From an uncultured Bacteroidales bacterium (GTDB lineage: Bacteria; Bacteroidota; Bacteroidia; Bacteroidales; UBA932), in assembly GCA_900319975.1 (NCBI GenBank), contig ONQP01000004.1:1-63627 (forward strand): 63,627 nucleotides of DNA. The letters are read 5' to 3'. The first letter of the stretch is position 1. The number at the start of each line of letters is the position of its first letter. This document shows positions 50,023 through 57,703 of this stretch, piece by piece. The translations under genes and the position numbers were made by a program. The notes below the pieces were generated by a model. That model was not told the origin of the DNA. It saw nothing but the letters and a program-made list of their open reading frames with translations, and searched no databases.

Positions 50023-50934
50023 ATGTATAAGATCGGGAGCTGGCTGCTGTTGGGTTTGCTTCGCCTGCTGGGGTTGCTGCCCTTGCGCGTCCACTACGCG
50101 CTGGGAGATTTCGTGGCCTGGGTGATGCAATATGTGGTGCGTTACCGCCGCGACGTGGTGATGCACAACCTGACGAAAGCCTTCCCCGACCAGCGGGTGT
50201 GGGAGCTGATCCCGCTCCGCAAGGAATTCTACCGCCATTTCGGCGAGGTCATCGCCGAGAGCGTCTGGTTCGGCGCCTGCCGCGGGCCGAAGCGCCTGCA
50301 CCGCCAGCGCCTGGCCGAGATCGACAATCCCGAGCTGGTCGCCGCCTACAAGGAGGCGTCGCCCGGGATGGTCGTCCTCGCCGGCCACACCGGCAACTGG
50401 GAGATCATCGGCGGCATCGCGTCCTACAACTATTCCGATATCCCGGCTCCCCTCTCCGAGGACAATTTCTGCGTGGTGTACCGCGCGCTTTCCAGCCGCG
50501 TCTGGGGCGAGATCATGCGGGACAACCGCACCGCCCCCCTCAACGACCGCAAGGCCTACGACGGCTACCTGGAGAGCAAGGAACTCATCCGCTATGCGTT
50601 CAAGCACGCCGGCGAGGGCAAGGCCTACGGCATCCTCATCGACCAGCGCCCCTATTTCAAGTCGCCCGCGGACATCGAGGTCGACTTCCTGGGGCAGCGG
50701 GTCAAGACGATGACGGGCGGCGCCGCGCTCGCGCGCAAGTTCAACATGGCGGTCCTCTACCAGACCGAGCGGCGCGACCGCCGCGGCCACTACACCCTGC
50801 ACTACACGCCCATTTGCGCGGACGCCTCGCAGATGAGCGTCGAAGAAATCATGAAAAAATATTATACGCTTTTGGAGACGGATATCCGGGAACAGCCCGC
50901 GAATTATCTCTGGACCCACAAGCGCTTTGTTTGA
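50023..50934 (+). CDS. LpxL/HtrB-like lipid A acyltransferase
   Basis: A 303-residue membrane-bound acyltransferase. An N-terminal anchor helix (SWLLLGLLRLLGLLPL) precedes the catalytic HX4E motif in VVLAGHTGNWEIIGG, followed by YRALSS (substrate loop), GILIDQRPYFKS and the final NYLWTHKRF (W-x-H-R/K-R-F), a hallmark of late lipid A acyltransferases. It should add a secondary acyl chain to lipid A. Length and motif spacing are normal. It lies 3 bases after the peptide transporter gene, a pairing without obvious functional logic. Confidence 0.9.
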   Translation: MYKIGSWLLLGLLRLLGLLPLRVHYALGDFVAWVMQYVVRYRRDVVMHNLTKAFPDQRVWELIPLRKEFYRHFGEVIAESVWFGACRGPKRLHRQRLAEIDNPELVAAYKEASPGMVVLAGHTGNWEIIGGIASYNYSDIPAPLSEDNFCVVYRALSSRVWGEIMRDNRTAPLNDRKAYDGYLESKELIRYAFKHAGEGKAYGILIDQRPYFKSPADIEVDFLGQRVKTMTGGAALARKFNMAVLYQTERRDRRGHYTLHYTPICADASQMSVEEIMKKYYTLLETDIREQPANYLWTHKRFV

Positions 50935-50958
50935 TTTAACTACATAAAAAAGTTTACT

Positions 50959-52413
50959 ATGACTATCAAAGATCTTCAACCAGCTGTCGTCTGGAACAAT
51001 TTCTACGGACTGACCCGCTGTCCCCGTCCTTCCAAGCACGAGGAGATTGTTCGCAAGTATTTACTCGACTGGGCCAAGGAGCACAAAGTCGAGGCCTTTG
51101 CCGACGAGACCGGAAACGTGATCATGCGTGTTCCCGCCACCCCCGGGTATGAGGACCGCAAGGGAGTCATCCTTCAGGGCCATATGGACATGGTCCCGCA
51201 GAAGACCGCCGACACCGTGCACGATTTCCTCAAGGACCCCATCGAGACCGTCGTGGACGGCGAATGGGTGACCGCCAAGGGCACCACGCTCGGCGCCGAC
51301 AACGGCCTGGGCGTCGCGCTGGCGATGGCCGTGGCCGAGGACAAGAGCGTCAAGCACGGCCCGATCGAGGTGCTCGTGACCTATGACGAGGAGACCGGTA
51401 TGAGCGGCGCCGACGCCCTCAAGCCCGGCATCCTGCACGGCGACATCCTGCTCAACCTCGACTCCGAGGACGAGAAGGAGCTCTGCATCGGCTGCGCCGG
51501 CGGCCTGGACGCCGTCGCCGATTTCAAGTACAAATCGATGGTTACCCCGCGTGGCTATGCAGGCTACAAGATCGTGATCCGCGGTCTGGCCGGCGGCCAC
51601 TCCGGCATGGACATTTCGCTTTATCGCGCCAACGCCAACAAGGTGATGGTCCGCGCGCTGATCCCGCTGATCGAGAAGTACGGCGCCAAGGTGGCCGACT
51701 TCACCGGCGGCAGCCTGCGCAACGCCATCCCGTTCGAGGCCGAGGCCGTCGTTGCCATCCCGGCCGCGAAGGCGACGGCTGCGATCCGCGCCATCAACGG
51801 CATCTTCAAGGAGCTCAAGCTCCGTTATCAGGAGAGTGATCCTGCGATGAGCTGCACGGTGGCCAAGTGCAACAAGCCGGCGCGCTATATCGAGGACGCG
51901 GTGATGCTGAACGCCTGCAAGGCGATCCTCGCCTGCCCGTCCAACGTGATCCGGATGAGCCAGTCGATGCCCGGCCTGACGGAGACGTCCATCAACCTGG
52001 CCGTCGTGCGCTGCAACCGCGGCCACCTGACGGTGGCTTCGCTGCTGCGCAGCGCGCTCAACGAGTCCAAGAACGAGCTGGCCCAGCGGGTGCGTTATAT
52101 CTTCGAGTTCGCCGGCGCGAAGGTGAAGTTCTTCGGCGGCTATCCGGGCTGGACGCCCAAGCCGGACACGCCGGTCAACAAGCTGATCAACGACATGCAT
52201 ATCAAGCTGTTCGGCGATCCGATGAATGTGATGGCGACGCACGGCGGTCTCGAGTGTGCGCTGCTCGGCGCCAAGTATCCCAACTGGGAGATGGTGTCGA
52301 TCGGACCGACCATCCTCTATCCCCACTCCCCGGACGAGCGCTGCCACATCCCCGCCGTCCAGCGGGCCTGGGATCTGCTGAAGGCGATTCTCGAGAACAT
52401 TCCTAAGAAGTAA
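50959..52413 (+). CDS. pepD: aminoacyl-histidine dipeptidase (PepD), M20 family
   Basis: A 484-residue cytosolic metallopeptidase that hydrolyses Xaa-His and other dipeptides. Zinc ligands are seen in ILQGHMDMVPQ (H75, D77), TLGADNGLG (D114), the YDEETGMSG glutamates, LNLDSED, and the C-terminal YPHSPDERCHIP histidine. The lid/dimerisation domain carries GGHSGMDIS. Length matches the E. coli enzyme. It follows the lipid acyltransferase by 24 bases and precedes a kinase-like gene by 6. With the peptide transporter upstream it could form a peptide-use unit. Confidence 0.95.
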   Translation: MTIKDLQPAVVWNNFYGLTRCPRPSKHEEIVRKYLLDWAKEHKVEAFADETGNVIMRVPATPGYEDRKGVILQGHMDMVPQKTADTVHDFLKDPIETVVDGEWVTAKGTTLGADNGLGVALAMAVAEDKSVKHGPIEVLVTYDEETGMSGADALKPGILHGDILLNLDSEDEKELCIGCAGGLDAVADFKYKSMVTPRGYAGYKIVIRGLAGGHSGMDISLYRANANKVMVRALIPLIEKYGAKVADFTGGSLRNAIPFEAEAVVAIPAAKATAAIRAINGIFKELKLRYQESDPAMSCTVAKCNKPARYIEDAVMLNACKAILACPSNVIRMSQSMPGLTETSINLAVVRCNRGHLTVASLLRSALNESKNELAQRVRYIFEFAGAKVKFFGGYPGWTPKPDTPVNKLINDMHIKLFGDPMNVMATHGGLECALLGAKYPNWEMVSIGPTILYPHSPDERCHIPAVQRAWDLLKAILENIPKK

Positions 52414-52419
52414 GGGAAT

Positions 52420-53004
52420 TTGCCCAAGCTGTATATCATATCCGGCTGCAATGGATCCGGCAAGACCACGGCGTCATATACGCTCTTGCCGGATCTGTTG
52501 AATTGCCGTGAGTTCGTCAATTCGGACGAGTTCGCGAAGAGTTTTTCGCCTTTCGACCCGGGTGCGGCGTCCGTGACCGCGAGCCGGTATATGTTGATGA
52601 AGATCAACTATCTGCTGGAGCGGAACCTGGATTTTGCCGTGGAGACGACGCTTGCGACACGTACGCTGCTGCATATCGTGAAGGACGCGAAGGCGCGGGG
52701 CTACGAGTCGATGTTGATGTATTTCTGGCTCAATTCGCCGGATCTGGCGATCCAGCGGGTACGCAACCGGGTGGCCGCCGGCGGGCACAACATTCCGGAC
52801 GCCGTGGTGCGGCGCCGGTATGTGATGGGGCTGCAGTATTTTTTTGACGCGTATATCCCGGTGGTGGACCGCTGGGTGCTGGCGGACAATTCTCGTCCGC
52901 CGTTTTCTGTCGTTGCCGAGGGGACGCGTGGGGTGATGTATATCAAGGACAACGAGAAGTATCAGGCTATCTGGAGTATAGCGCATCCGAATGAAGAGTT
53001 TTGA
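52420..53004 (+). CDS. zeta-toxin-like P-loop kinase
   Basis: A 194-residue P-loop protein: YIISGCNGSGKTTAS is the Walker A loop at residues 9-17, with CREFVNSDEFAKSF and NLDFAVETTLATRTLL, the pattern of the zeta-toxin/predicted ABC-type ATPase family, and an Arg-rich lid (QRVRNRVAAGGHNIP, RRRYV). Family members phosphorylate UDP-N-acetylglucosamine or act on other small molecules. The only possible start is a TTG at 52420, since an in-frame TAA lies nine bases before it. No antitoxin gene accompanies it. It overlaps tldD by 14 bases. Codons end in G more often than in the upstream genes. Toxin activity is not established. Confidence 0.8.
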   Translation: MPKLYIISGCNGSGKTTASYTLLPDLLNCREFVNSDEFAKSFSPFDPGAASVTASRYMLMKINYLLERNLDFAVETTLATRTLLHIVKDAKARGYESMLMYFWLNSPDLAIQRVRNRVAAGGHNIPDAVVRRRYVMGLQYFFDAYIPVVDRWVLADNSRPPFSVVAEGTRGVMYIKDNEKYQAIWSIAHPNEEF

Positions 53005-54496
53005 GCGTTTCGGGGTGACCGAGGAGCAGTTGCGCGCGCTCGTGGCCGAGGGGCTGCGGGACGGCGGCGACTGGTGCGATTTGTATTTCGAGGATACGTC
53101 TTATCACGATCTGCTGCTCCGGGACGGGGTGGTCGGATCGGGGGGCTATCATGTGGATTTTGGCTGCGGGATCCGGGTTCTCAAGGGTGAGAAGACGGGG
53201 TACGCGTATGCGGAGACGACGGATTTTGCTTCGCTGAAGTCTGCCGCCCGCGCCGCCGCTTCTATTGCAGTCAATGCAGGGTGCGGCACTTCTGGTCCGC
53301 AAAACTTCGCGCTGCGCGCTCATCCCTCCCAACCTGACGGTTGGGCCCCTCCCATTTACGAAGCCATGGGTGGCTACGGTTTTGCGGACCAGAATGCCGC
53401 ACCCAACGCGAAAAACAAGAATTTCTATCCGGAACTGACTCCCTGGGAGGAGGCGGAGGTCGGCGGGTTCGTGCCGTTCCTGCAGCGGATCGAGGCGGGG
53501 ATCCGGGCGCGGGACAGCCGCGTGCTGAAGGTAGTGGCGGTGTTGTCGTATTCGGTCAGCGACGTGTTGATGTACAATTCGCTGGGCGAGGCGACGCAGG
53601 ACCACCGGCCGCTGGGCAGCATTTCGGTGCAGGTGATTTTCCGGCAGGGGAAGCGGACGGAGAACAATACGGTGTCGCGGAGCCTGCGGATGGGCGCGGA
53701 GATGATCGGCGAGGAGGTCCTGGAGGACCTCGTGAGCCGGGCGGTCGAGGGGATGGACGCGCGTTTCGAGGCGAAGCGGCCGAAGGGCGGGCGGATGCCC
53801 GTGGTGATGGGCGCGGGGGCCTCCGGGATCTTGCTGCACGAGGCGATGGGCCATGCTTTCGAGGCGGATTTCAACCGCAAGGGGCAGTCGGTCTTCAGCG
53901 ACCGGATGGGGCAGCGGATCTGCCGTCCGGGGATCAATATCCTGGACGATGCGACGGTGCCCGCGAGCCGCGGGGCCTGCAATTTTGACGATGAGGGCGT
54001 GCCGGGCCAGAAGACTTATATGGTGACGGACGGCGTGCTGACGTCTTATCTGCACGACCGGATCAGTGCTTCGTATTACGGCGTGGCGCCGACGGGCAAC
54101 GGGCGGCGGGAGTCGTTCCGCTACAATCCGATTCCGCGGATGCGGACGACGTATATGGAGAGCGGCCGGGACGGGACGCGGGAGGATCTGATCGCTTCGG
54201 TGAAGAAGGGGATCTACGTGGACCAGTTCGCCAACGGGCAGGTGAAGATCGGTGAGGGGGATTTTACGTTCTATGTGAAGAGCGGATTCTTGATCGAGAA
54301 TGGCCGGCTGACGATGCCGGTGAAGGATATCAACGTGATCGGCAACGGGCCGCAGGCGCTTGCCGACATCGAGGGGGTCGCCGGGGATCTGAAGATCGAC
54401 GAGGGGACCTGGACCTGCGGGAAGGAGCAGAGTGTGGCCGTGTCGTGCGGCATTCCTTCTGTTCTGATCGGACATTTAACGGTGGGAGGTGATTGA
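52991..54496 (+). CDS. tldD: TldD-family metalloprotease subunit with palindromic-element insertion
   Basis: A 501-residue TldD homologue. LLHEAMGHAFEAD carries the zinc motif HExxxH (H283, E284, H288), followed by SVFSDRMGQ, PASRGACNFDDEGVPGQKTYMV and TYMESG, all in family order. TldD and TldE form a protease dimer that unfolds and degrades peptides. Residues 97-138, between a conserved helix (LKSAARAAASIAVNA) and NAKNKNFYPE, are encoded by a palindromic repeat element (53279-53404). They read GCGTSGPQNFAL through FADQNAAP and have no counterpart that I recognise in the family. The downstream catalytic domain is intact. tldE starts one base after the stop. Confidence 0.9.
   Translation: MKSFERFGVTEEQLRALVAEGLRDGGDWCDLYFEDTSYHDLLLRDGVVGSGGYHVDFGCGIRVLKGEKTGYAYAETTDFASLKSAARAAASIAVNAGCGTSGPQNFALRAHPSQPDGWAPPIYEAMGGYGFADQNAAPNAKNKNFYPELTPWEEAEVGGFVPFLQRIEAGIRARDSRVLKVVAVLSYSVSDVLMYNSLGEATQDHRPLGSISVQVIFRQGKRTENNTVSRSLRMGAEMIGEEVLEDLVSRAVEGMDARFEAKRPKGGRMPVVMGAGASGILLHEAMGHAFEADFNRKGQSVFSDRMGQRICRPGINILDDATVPASRGACNFDDEGVPGQKTYMVTDGVLTSYLHDRISASYYGVAPTGNGRRESFRYNPIPRMRTTYMESGRDGTREDLIASVKKGIYVDQFANGQVKIGEGDFTFYVKSGFLIENGRLTMPVKDINVIGNGPQALADIEGVAGDLKIDEGTWTCGKEQSVAVSCGIPSVLIGHLTVGGD
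53279..53404. repeat. in-frame palindromic element in tldD
   Basis: The arms are 53279-53305 and 53379-53404: 26 pairs, perfect apart from one extra C (53289) in the left arm, which lies 16 bases from that arm's inner end. Between them are a small hairpin CCCAACC-TGAC-GGTTGGG and a core (53343-53383) containing GGGCCCCTCCC and GGGTGGCTACGGTTTT. The core is 36 of 41 identical to one in tldE. The whole element is exactly 42 codons, begins at a codon boundary and contains no stop. Confidence 0.85.
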
Positions 54497-54497
54497 G

Positions 54498-56000
54498 ATG
54501 ATTACGGATCAGGAGCTTGATTTTGTCCGCGAGGCGTTGCGGATGGCGCAGGACGCCGGGGCGCAGCATGCGCGGGCGACGCTTTCGAAGAGCGAGGAGG
54601 ACCTGGTGGCCACGCTGGACGGCGAGGTGGACCGGGTGACGCATTGTGCGGACCGGTCGCTGTCGCTGGCGTTGTTCGTGGACGGGCGTTTCGGGAGTTA
54701 TTCGACCAACAAGCTGGATGCGGCTGCGCTGGAGGGCTTTATCGGCCGGGCGGTGGCTGCGACGCGCATGGTCGCGGAGGATCCGTGCCGCACGCTGCCT
54801 GACCCGGCGCGCTGCTGCCAGGATGCGCTGACCGGCGACGAGCTGGGACTCGTCGACCCGTCCCGCGACGCGCTCTCCCCTGCCGACCGCCGGCAGCTCG
54901 CGCTCAACGCTTCTGTCCTGTTTAATAGTCGCGGGGGAAGTGAGCCCCTGCAAAACTTCGCTTCCAACGATTCGCAGCGGGCAACTGCCTCCGAAAACGT
55001 CCTGCTGCGCAGGACCCCTCCCACTGACTGCGTCAGCGGGCCCCTCCCTCTTACGGAGCCGAGGGTGGCTACGGTTTTCGGAGGCAGTTCCCGCTGCGAA
55101 AACAAAAAATATGAGATTATAAGCGAGGAGGGGGAATATAGCGACAGCATTTATGAGACGGTGGTGATGGATACGAATGGGGTGTGCTGCCGGCATAGCG
55201 AGACGTCGTTCGACTATGGGGTGGAGATCACCGTGGAGAGCGACGGCGAGAAGTATAGCGGGTATTGGTGGGATGCGTCGTCGCGGCTGGCGGAGCTGGA
55301 CGCGCCGGCGTGCGGCCGGCAGGCGCTCGCGCGCGCCGCGGGCCAGATCGGCGCCGAGCCCGCACCCAGCGGCCGATACACGGCCGTGATCGATGCCGAG
55401 ATGGCCTCCAAGGTCGTCTCTCCCCTGCTCCGGGCGCTGAGCGGCTATTCCATCCAGCAGAACAACTCGTTCCTGATGGACAGCCTCGGGCGGCAGGTTT
55501 TCCCCGAAGGGCTCAGCATCCTGGACGTGCCCCGCATCCCAGGGCAGACCTGCTCCAAGTATTTCGACTCCGAAGGGGTCGCGACCGTCGAGGCGCCGGT
55601 CATCGAGCGGGGCGTGGTGAAGCAGTATTTCATCAATACCTATATGGCCAACAAGATGCAGCTGGCACCGACCGTCGAGGACGCCACGCGTCCCAAGGTC
55701 CTGCCCTGGCCCGTCGCCGGCCTGGACCGCGACGCGATCCTGCGCCGCTGCGGCCGCGGCATCCTGGTCACCGATTTCAACGGCGGCAACAGCAACCCCG
55801 TCACCGGCGATTTCTCCTATGGCATCGAGGGCTATCTGTTCGAGGACGGACAGATTGTCCGGCCGGTCAGCGGAATGCTGATGACCGGCAATTTCCTGAC
55901 CCTGTGGTCGCACCTGCTCGCCGCAGGCGACGATGCGCGGCCCTGCCAGACCAAGCTGGTGCCCACCCTCGCGTTCGGCGAGGTGGACTTCAGCGGGTAA
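54498..56000 (+). CDS. tldE: TldE/PmbA-family protease subunit with palindromic-element insertion
   Basis: A 500-residue TldE homologue lacking the HExxxH motif, as expected for this partner of TldD. Family regions are VDRVTHCADRSLSLALFVDGRFGSYSTN, YSDSIYETVVMDTNGV, GYSIQQNNSFLMDSLGRQVFP, VTDFNGGNSNPVTGDFSYGIEGYLF and PCQTKLVPTLAFGEV. The start at 54498 follows GGGAGGT by eight bases and is one base after tldD; a GTG at 54489 is possible. Residues about 158-202 are encoded by a palindromic element (54971-55100). Codon use changes near 55300: the first half prefers GGG, GCG and CGG, the second half GGC, GCC and CGC, suggesting recombination within the gene. Confidence 0.9.
   Translation: MITDQELDFVREALRMAQDAGAQHARATLSKSEEDLVATLDGEVDRVTHCADRSLSLALFVDGRFGSYSTNKLDAAALEGFIGRAVAATRMVAEDPCRTLPDPARCCQDALTGDELGLVDPSRDALSPADRRQLALNASVLFNSRGGSEPLQNFASNDSQRATASENVLLRRTPPTDCVSGPLPLTEPRVATVFGGSSRCENKKYEIISEEGEYSDSIYETVVMDTNGVCCRHSETSFDYGVEITVESDGEKYSGYWWDASSRLAELDAPACGRQALARAAGQIGAEPAPSGRYTAVIDAEMASKVVSPLLRALSGYSIQQNNSFLMDSLGRQVFPEGLSILDVPRIPGQTCSKYFDSEGVATVEAPVIERGVVKQYFINTYMANKMQLAPTVEDATRPKVLPWPVAGLDRDAILRRCGRGILVTDFNGGNSNPVTGDFSYGIEGYLFEDGQIVRPVSGMLMTGNFLTLWSHLLAAGDDARPCQTKLVPTLAFGEVDFSG
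54971..55100. repeat. in-frame palindromic element in tldE
   Basis: The arms are 54971-54998 and 55074-55100: 27 pairs, perfect apart from one extra C (54982) in the left arm, again 16 bases from the inner end. Inner hairpins are GTCCTGC-TGC-GCAGGAC and CTGAC-TGC-GTCAG. The core (55038-55078) matches the tldD core. Two of the base differences form compensated pairs: CCCAT/ATGGG in tldD becomes CCCTC/GAGGG here. A second shared 12-mer, GCAAAACTTCGC, lies at 54950-54961 outside the left arm, and at 53299-53310 in tldD. Confidence 0.85.
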
Positions 56001-56015
56001 TTCTCCAAAAAGCAC

Positions 56016-56023
56016 TAACTTTG
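56016..56023 (+). promoter_or_regulatory. candidate -7 element for slyD
   Basis: TAACTTTG followed by CGATATG, where ATG is the slyD start. As in front of the kinase gene at 2380, this spacing would start the transcript at or next to the start codon. A -33 box is not evident. Confidence 0.45.
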
Positions 56024-56027
56024 CGAT

Positions 56028-56624
56028 ATGAAAGTACAAAATGACAAAGTCGTAGCCGTGAGCTACGCCCTCGAAGTTGAAGGACAGATTGCGGACAAAT
56101 CCGCCCCCGGCGCACCCCTGGAGTACATCCACGGCACCGGCATGCTCCTTCCCAAGTTTGAAGCCGCCCTGCAGGACAAGGAGCCGGGCGACACGTTCGA
56201 TTTCGTCCTGAGCCCCGAAGACGGCTATGGCAAATATGATCCTTCCTATGTGATCGCCCTTCCGAAGACGGCTTTCGCCATCGACGGCCAGGTCCGCGAG
56301 GACCTGCTCGTGGTTGGCCGCACCATCCCGATGCTCAACCAGGCCGGGCAGGTGGTCCAGGGCACGGTGCGCGAAGTCACCGACAGCACCGTCAAGATGG
56401 ATTTCAACCATCCGATGGCCGGCAAGACCCTGCACTTCACCGGCAAGGTGGAGAGCGTGCGCAGCGCCACCGAGAAGGAGCTGACCGAAGGTCTGCACGG
56501 CGAGTACCTTCCGCAGGAAGGCGGCTGCAAGGGCGGCTGCCACAAGGGCGAGGGCGACTGCGGCTGCAACGGCGACTGCAAGGGCGAAGGCGACTGCAAC
56601 TGCGACGGCGGCTGCCAGAAATAA
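56028..56624 (+). CDS. slyD: FKBP-type peptidyl-prolyl isomerase, SlyD-like, with Cys-rich tail
   Basis: A 198-residue SlyD-type isomerase and chaperone. The FKBP part is VSYALEVEGQIAD, PLEYIHGTGMLLPKFEAAL and DFVLSPEDGYGKYDPS, with an inserted-flap domain (VVQGTVREVTDSTVKMDFNHPMAGKTLHFTGKV). The C-terminal 35 residues contain eight cysteines and one histidine in Gly/Asp/Lys-rich repeats (GGCKGGCHKGEGDCGC, GDCNCDGGC), a likely metal-binding tail. In E. coli SlyD a His/Cys-rich tail binds nickel for hydrogenase assembly; the metal here is not known. The DNA of the tail is itself repetitive, so it may vary in length. Confidence 0.9.
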   Translation: MKVQNDKVVAVSYALEVEGQIADKSAPGAPLEYIHGTGMLLPKFEAALQDKEPGDTFDFVLSPEDGYGKYDPSYVIALPKTAFAIDGQVREDLLVVGRTIPMLNQAGQVVQGTVREVTDSTVKMDFNHPMAGKTLHFTGKVESVRSATEKELTEGLHGEYLPQEGGCKGGCHKGEGDCGCNGDCKGEGDCNCDGGCQK

Positions 56625-56632
56625 ATCCCCCC

Positions 56633-57703
56633 ATGCGCACCGGGATCGTCATCCTGAACTGGAACACGCGGGACTACCTGGCCCGCTTCCTCCCGCCGCT
56701 GCTGGACAGCGTGCGCGGGCTGGACGCGGAGGTCGTGGTCGCGGACAGTGCCAGCACGGACGGTTCCCGGGAGCTGCTCGCGGAGCGGTTCCCGCAGGTG
56801 CGCACCATCCTGCTTGAAGAGAATTTCGGCTTCACGGGCGGCTACAACCGCGCTTTTGCGCAGTTGCTGGCCGACCCGGAGGCGCCGGAATACCTGGTGC
56901 TGCTGAATTCCGACATCGAAGTGGCCGCCGGCTGGCTGGAGCCGCTGGTGGCGTGGATGGACGCGCACCCGGACTATGCCGCCTGCGGGCCCAAGCTGCA
57001 TGCGCTGCTGGCCGAAGGCAGCGATTTCCGCCGCTCGGACCGCTTCGAATACGCCGGCGCCGCCGGCGGCCGGCTGGACCGCTACGGCTTCCCCTATTGC
57101 CGCGGACGCGTGCTGTCCCGCACCGAAGCGGATACCGGGCAGTATGACCGCCCCGCGGACGTGCTCTGGGTGACCGGCGCCTGCTTGCTGGTCCGCACCC
57201 GCTGCTGGCGCGAGCTGGGCGGGCTCGACGCGCGTTTCTTCGCGCACATGGAGGAGATCGACTGGTGCTGGCGCGCCTGGCTCTCCGGCTGGCGCGTGGG
57301 CGTGGTGCCGCAGAGCTGCGTCTGGCACCTGGGCGGCGGTACGCTGGCGCCCGCCTCCCCTTTCAAACTGAAACTCAACTTCCGCAACGGGCTGCTCCTG
57401 CTGGAGAACAACCTGCCCGCTACGGTCGGTCCCGCGCGTGCCCGCGGACGCATCCGCGTGCGCAAGATTTTGGATTGTTGCGCGGCAATCGTATATTTGT
57501 TGTCGGGAAAGCCGGCGTACGCCCGGGCCGTCCGGGACGCGCACCGCGAATACCGGCAGTTGCGGCAGGAGCCGCCCGCGCGCCCCGCAGCAGCCCCCGG
57601 CGCCGTTCCGGCGGGCTATTCCGGGATCCGCATCCTGCTGCAGGCCGCCCTGCGGGGAGAGAAGGTATTTAAACATTTGAGACGCTATGAAGATAGTCAT
57701 TGA
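56633..57703 (+). CDS. glycosyltransferase family 2, rhamnosyltransferase-like
   Basis: A 356-residue GT2 of the WbbL/rhamnosyltransferase type: IVILNWNTRDYLARFL, VVADSASTDGS, ENFGFTGGYNRAFA, YLVLLNSDIEVAAGWLEPL (DxD as N-S-D) and HMEEIDWCWRAWLSGWRV with the catalytic acidic pair. The C-terminal 60 residues are basic and Ala/Pro-rich (EPPARPAAAPGAVPAGYSG) and may contact the membrane. It lies outside the capsule operon, eight bases after slyD and overlapping trkA by 17 bases. It may act in lipopolysaccharide or another glycan. Confidence 0.88.
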   Translation: MRTGIVILNWNTRDYLARFLPPLLDSVRGLDAEVVVADSASTDGSRELLAERFPQVRTILLEENFGFTGGYNRAFAQLLADPEAPEYLVLLNSDIEVAAGWLEPLVAWMDAHPDYAACGPKLHALLAEGSDFRRSDRFEYAGAAGGRLDRYGFPYCRGRVLSRTEADTGQYDRPADVLWVTGACLLVRTRCWRELGGLDARFFAHMEEIDWCWRAWLSGWRVGVVPQSCVWHLGGGTLAPASPFKLKLNFRNGLLLLENNLPATVGPARARGRIRVRKILDCCAAIVYLLSGKPAYARAVRDAHREYRQLRQEPPARPAAAPGAVPAGYSGIRILLQAALRGEKVFKHLRRYEDSH

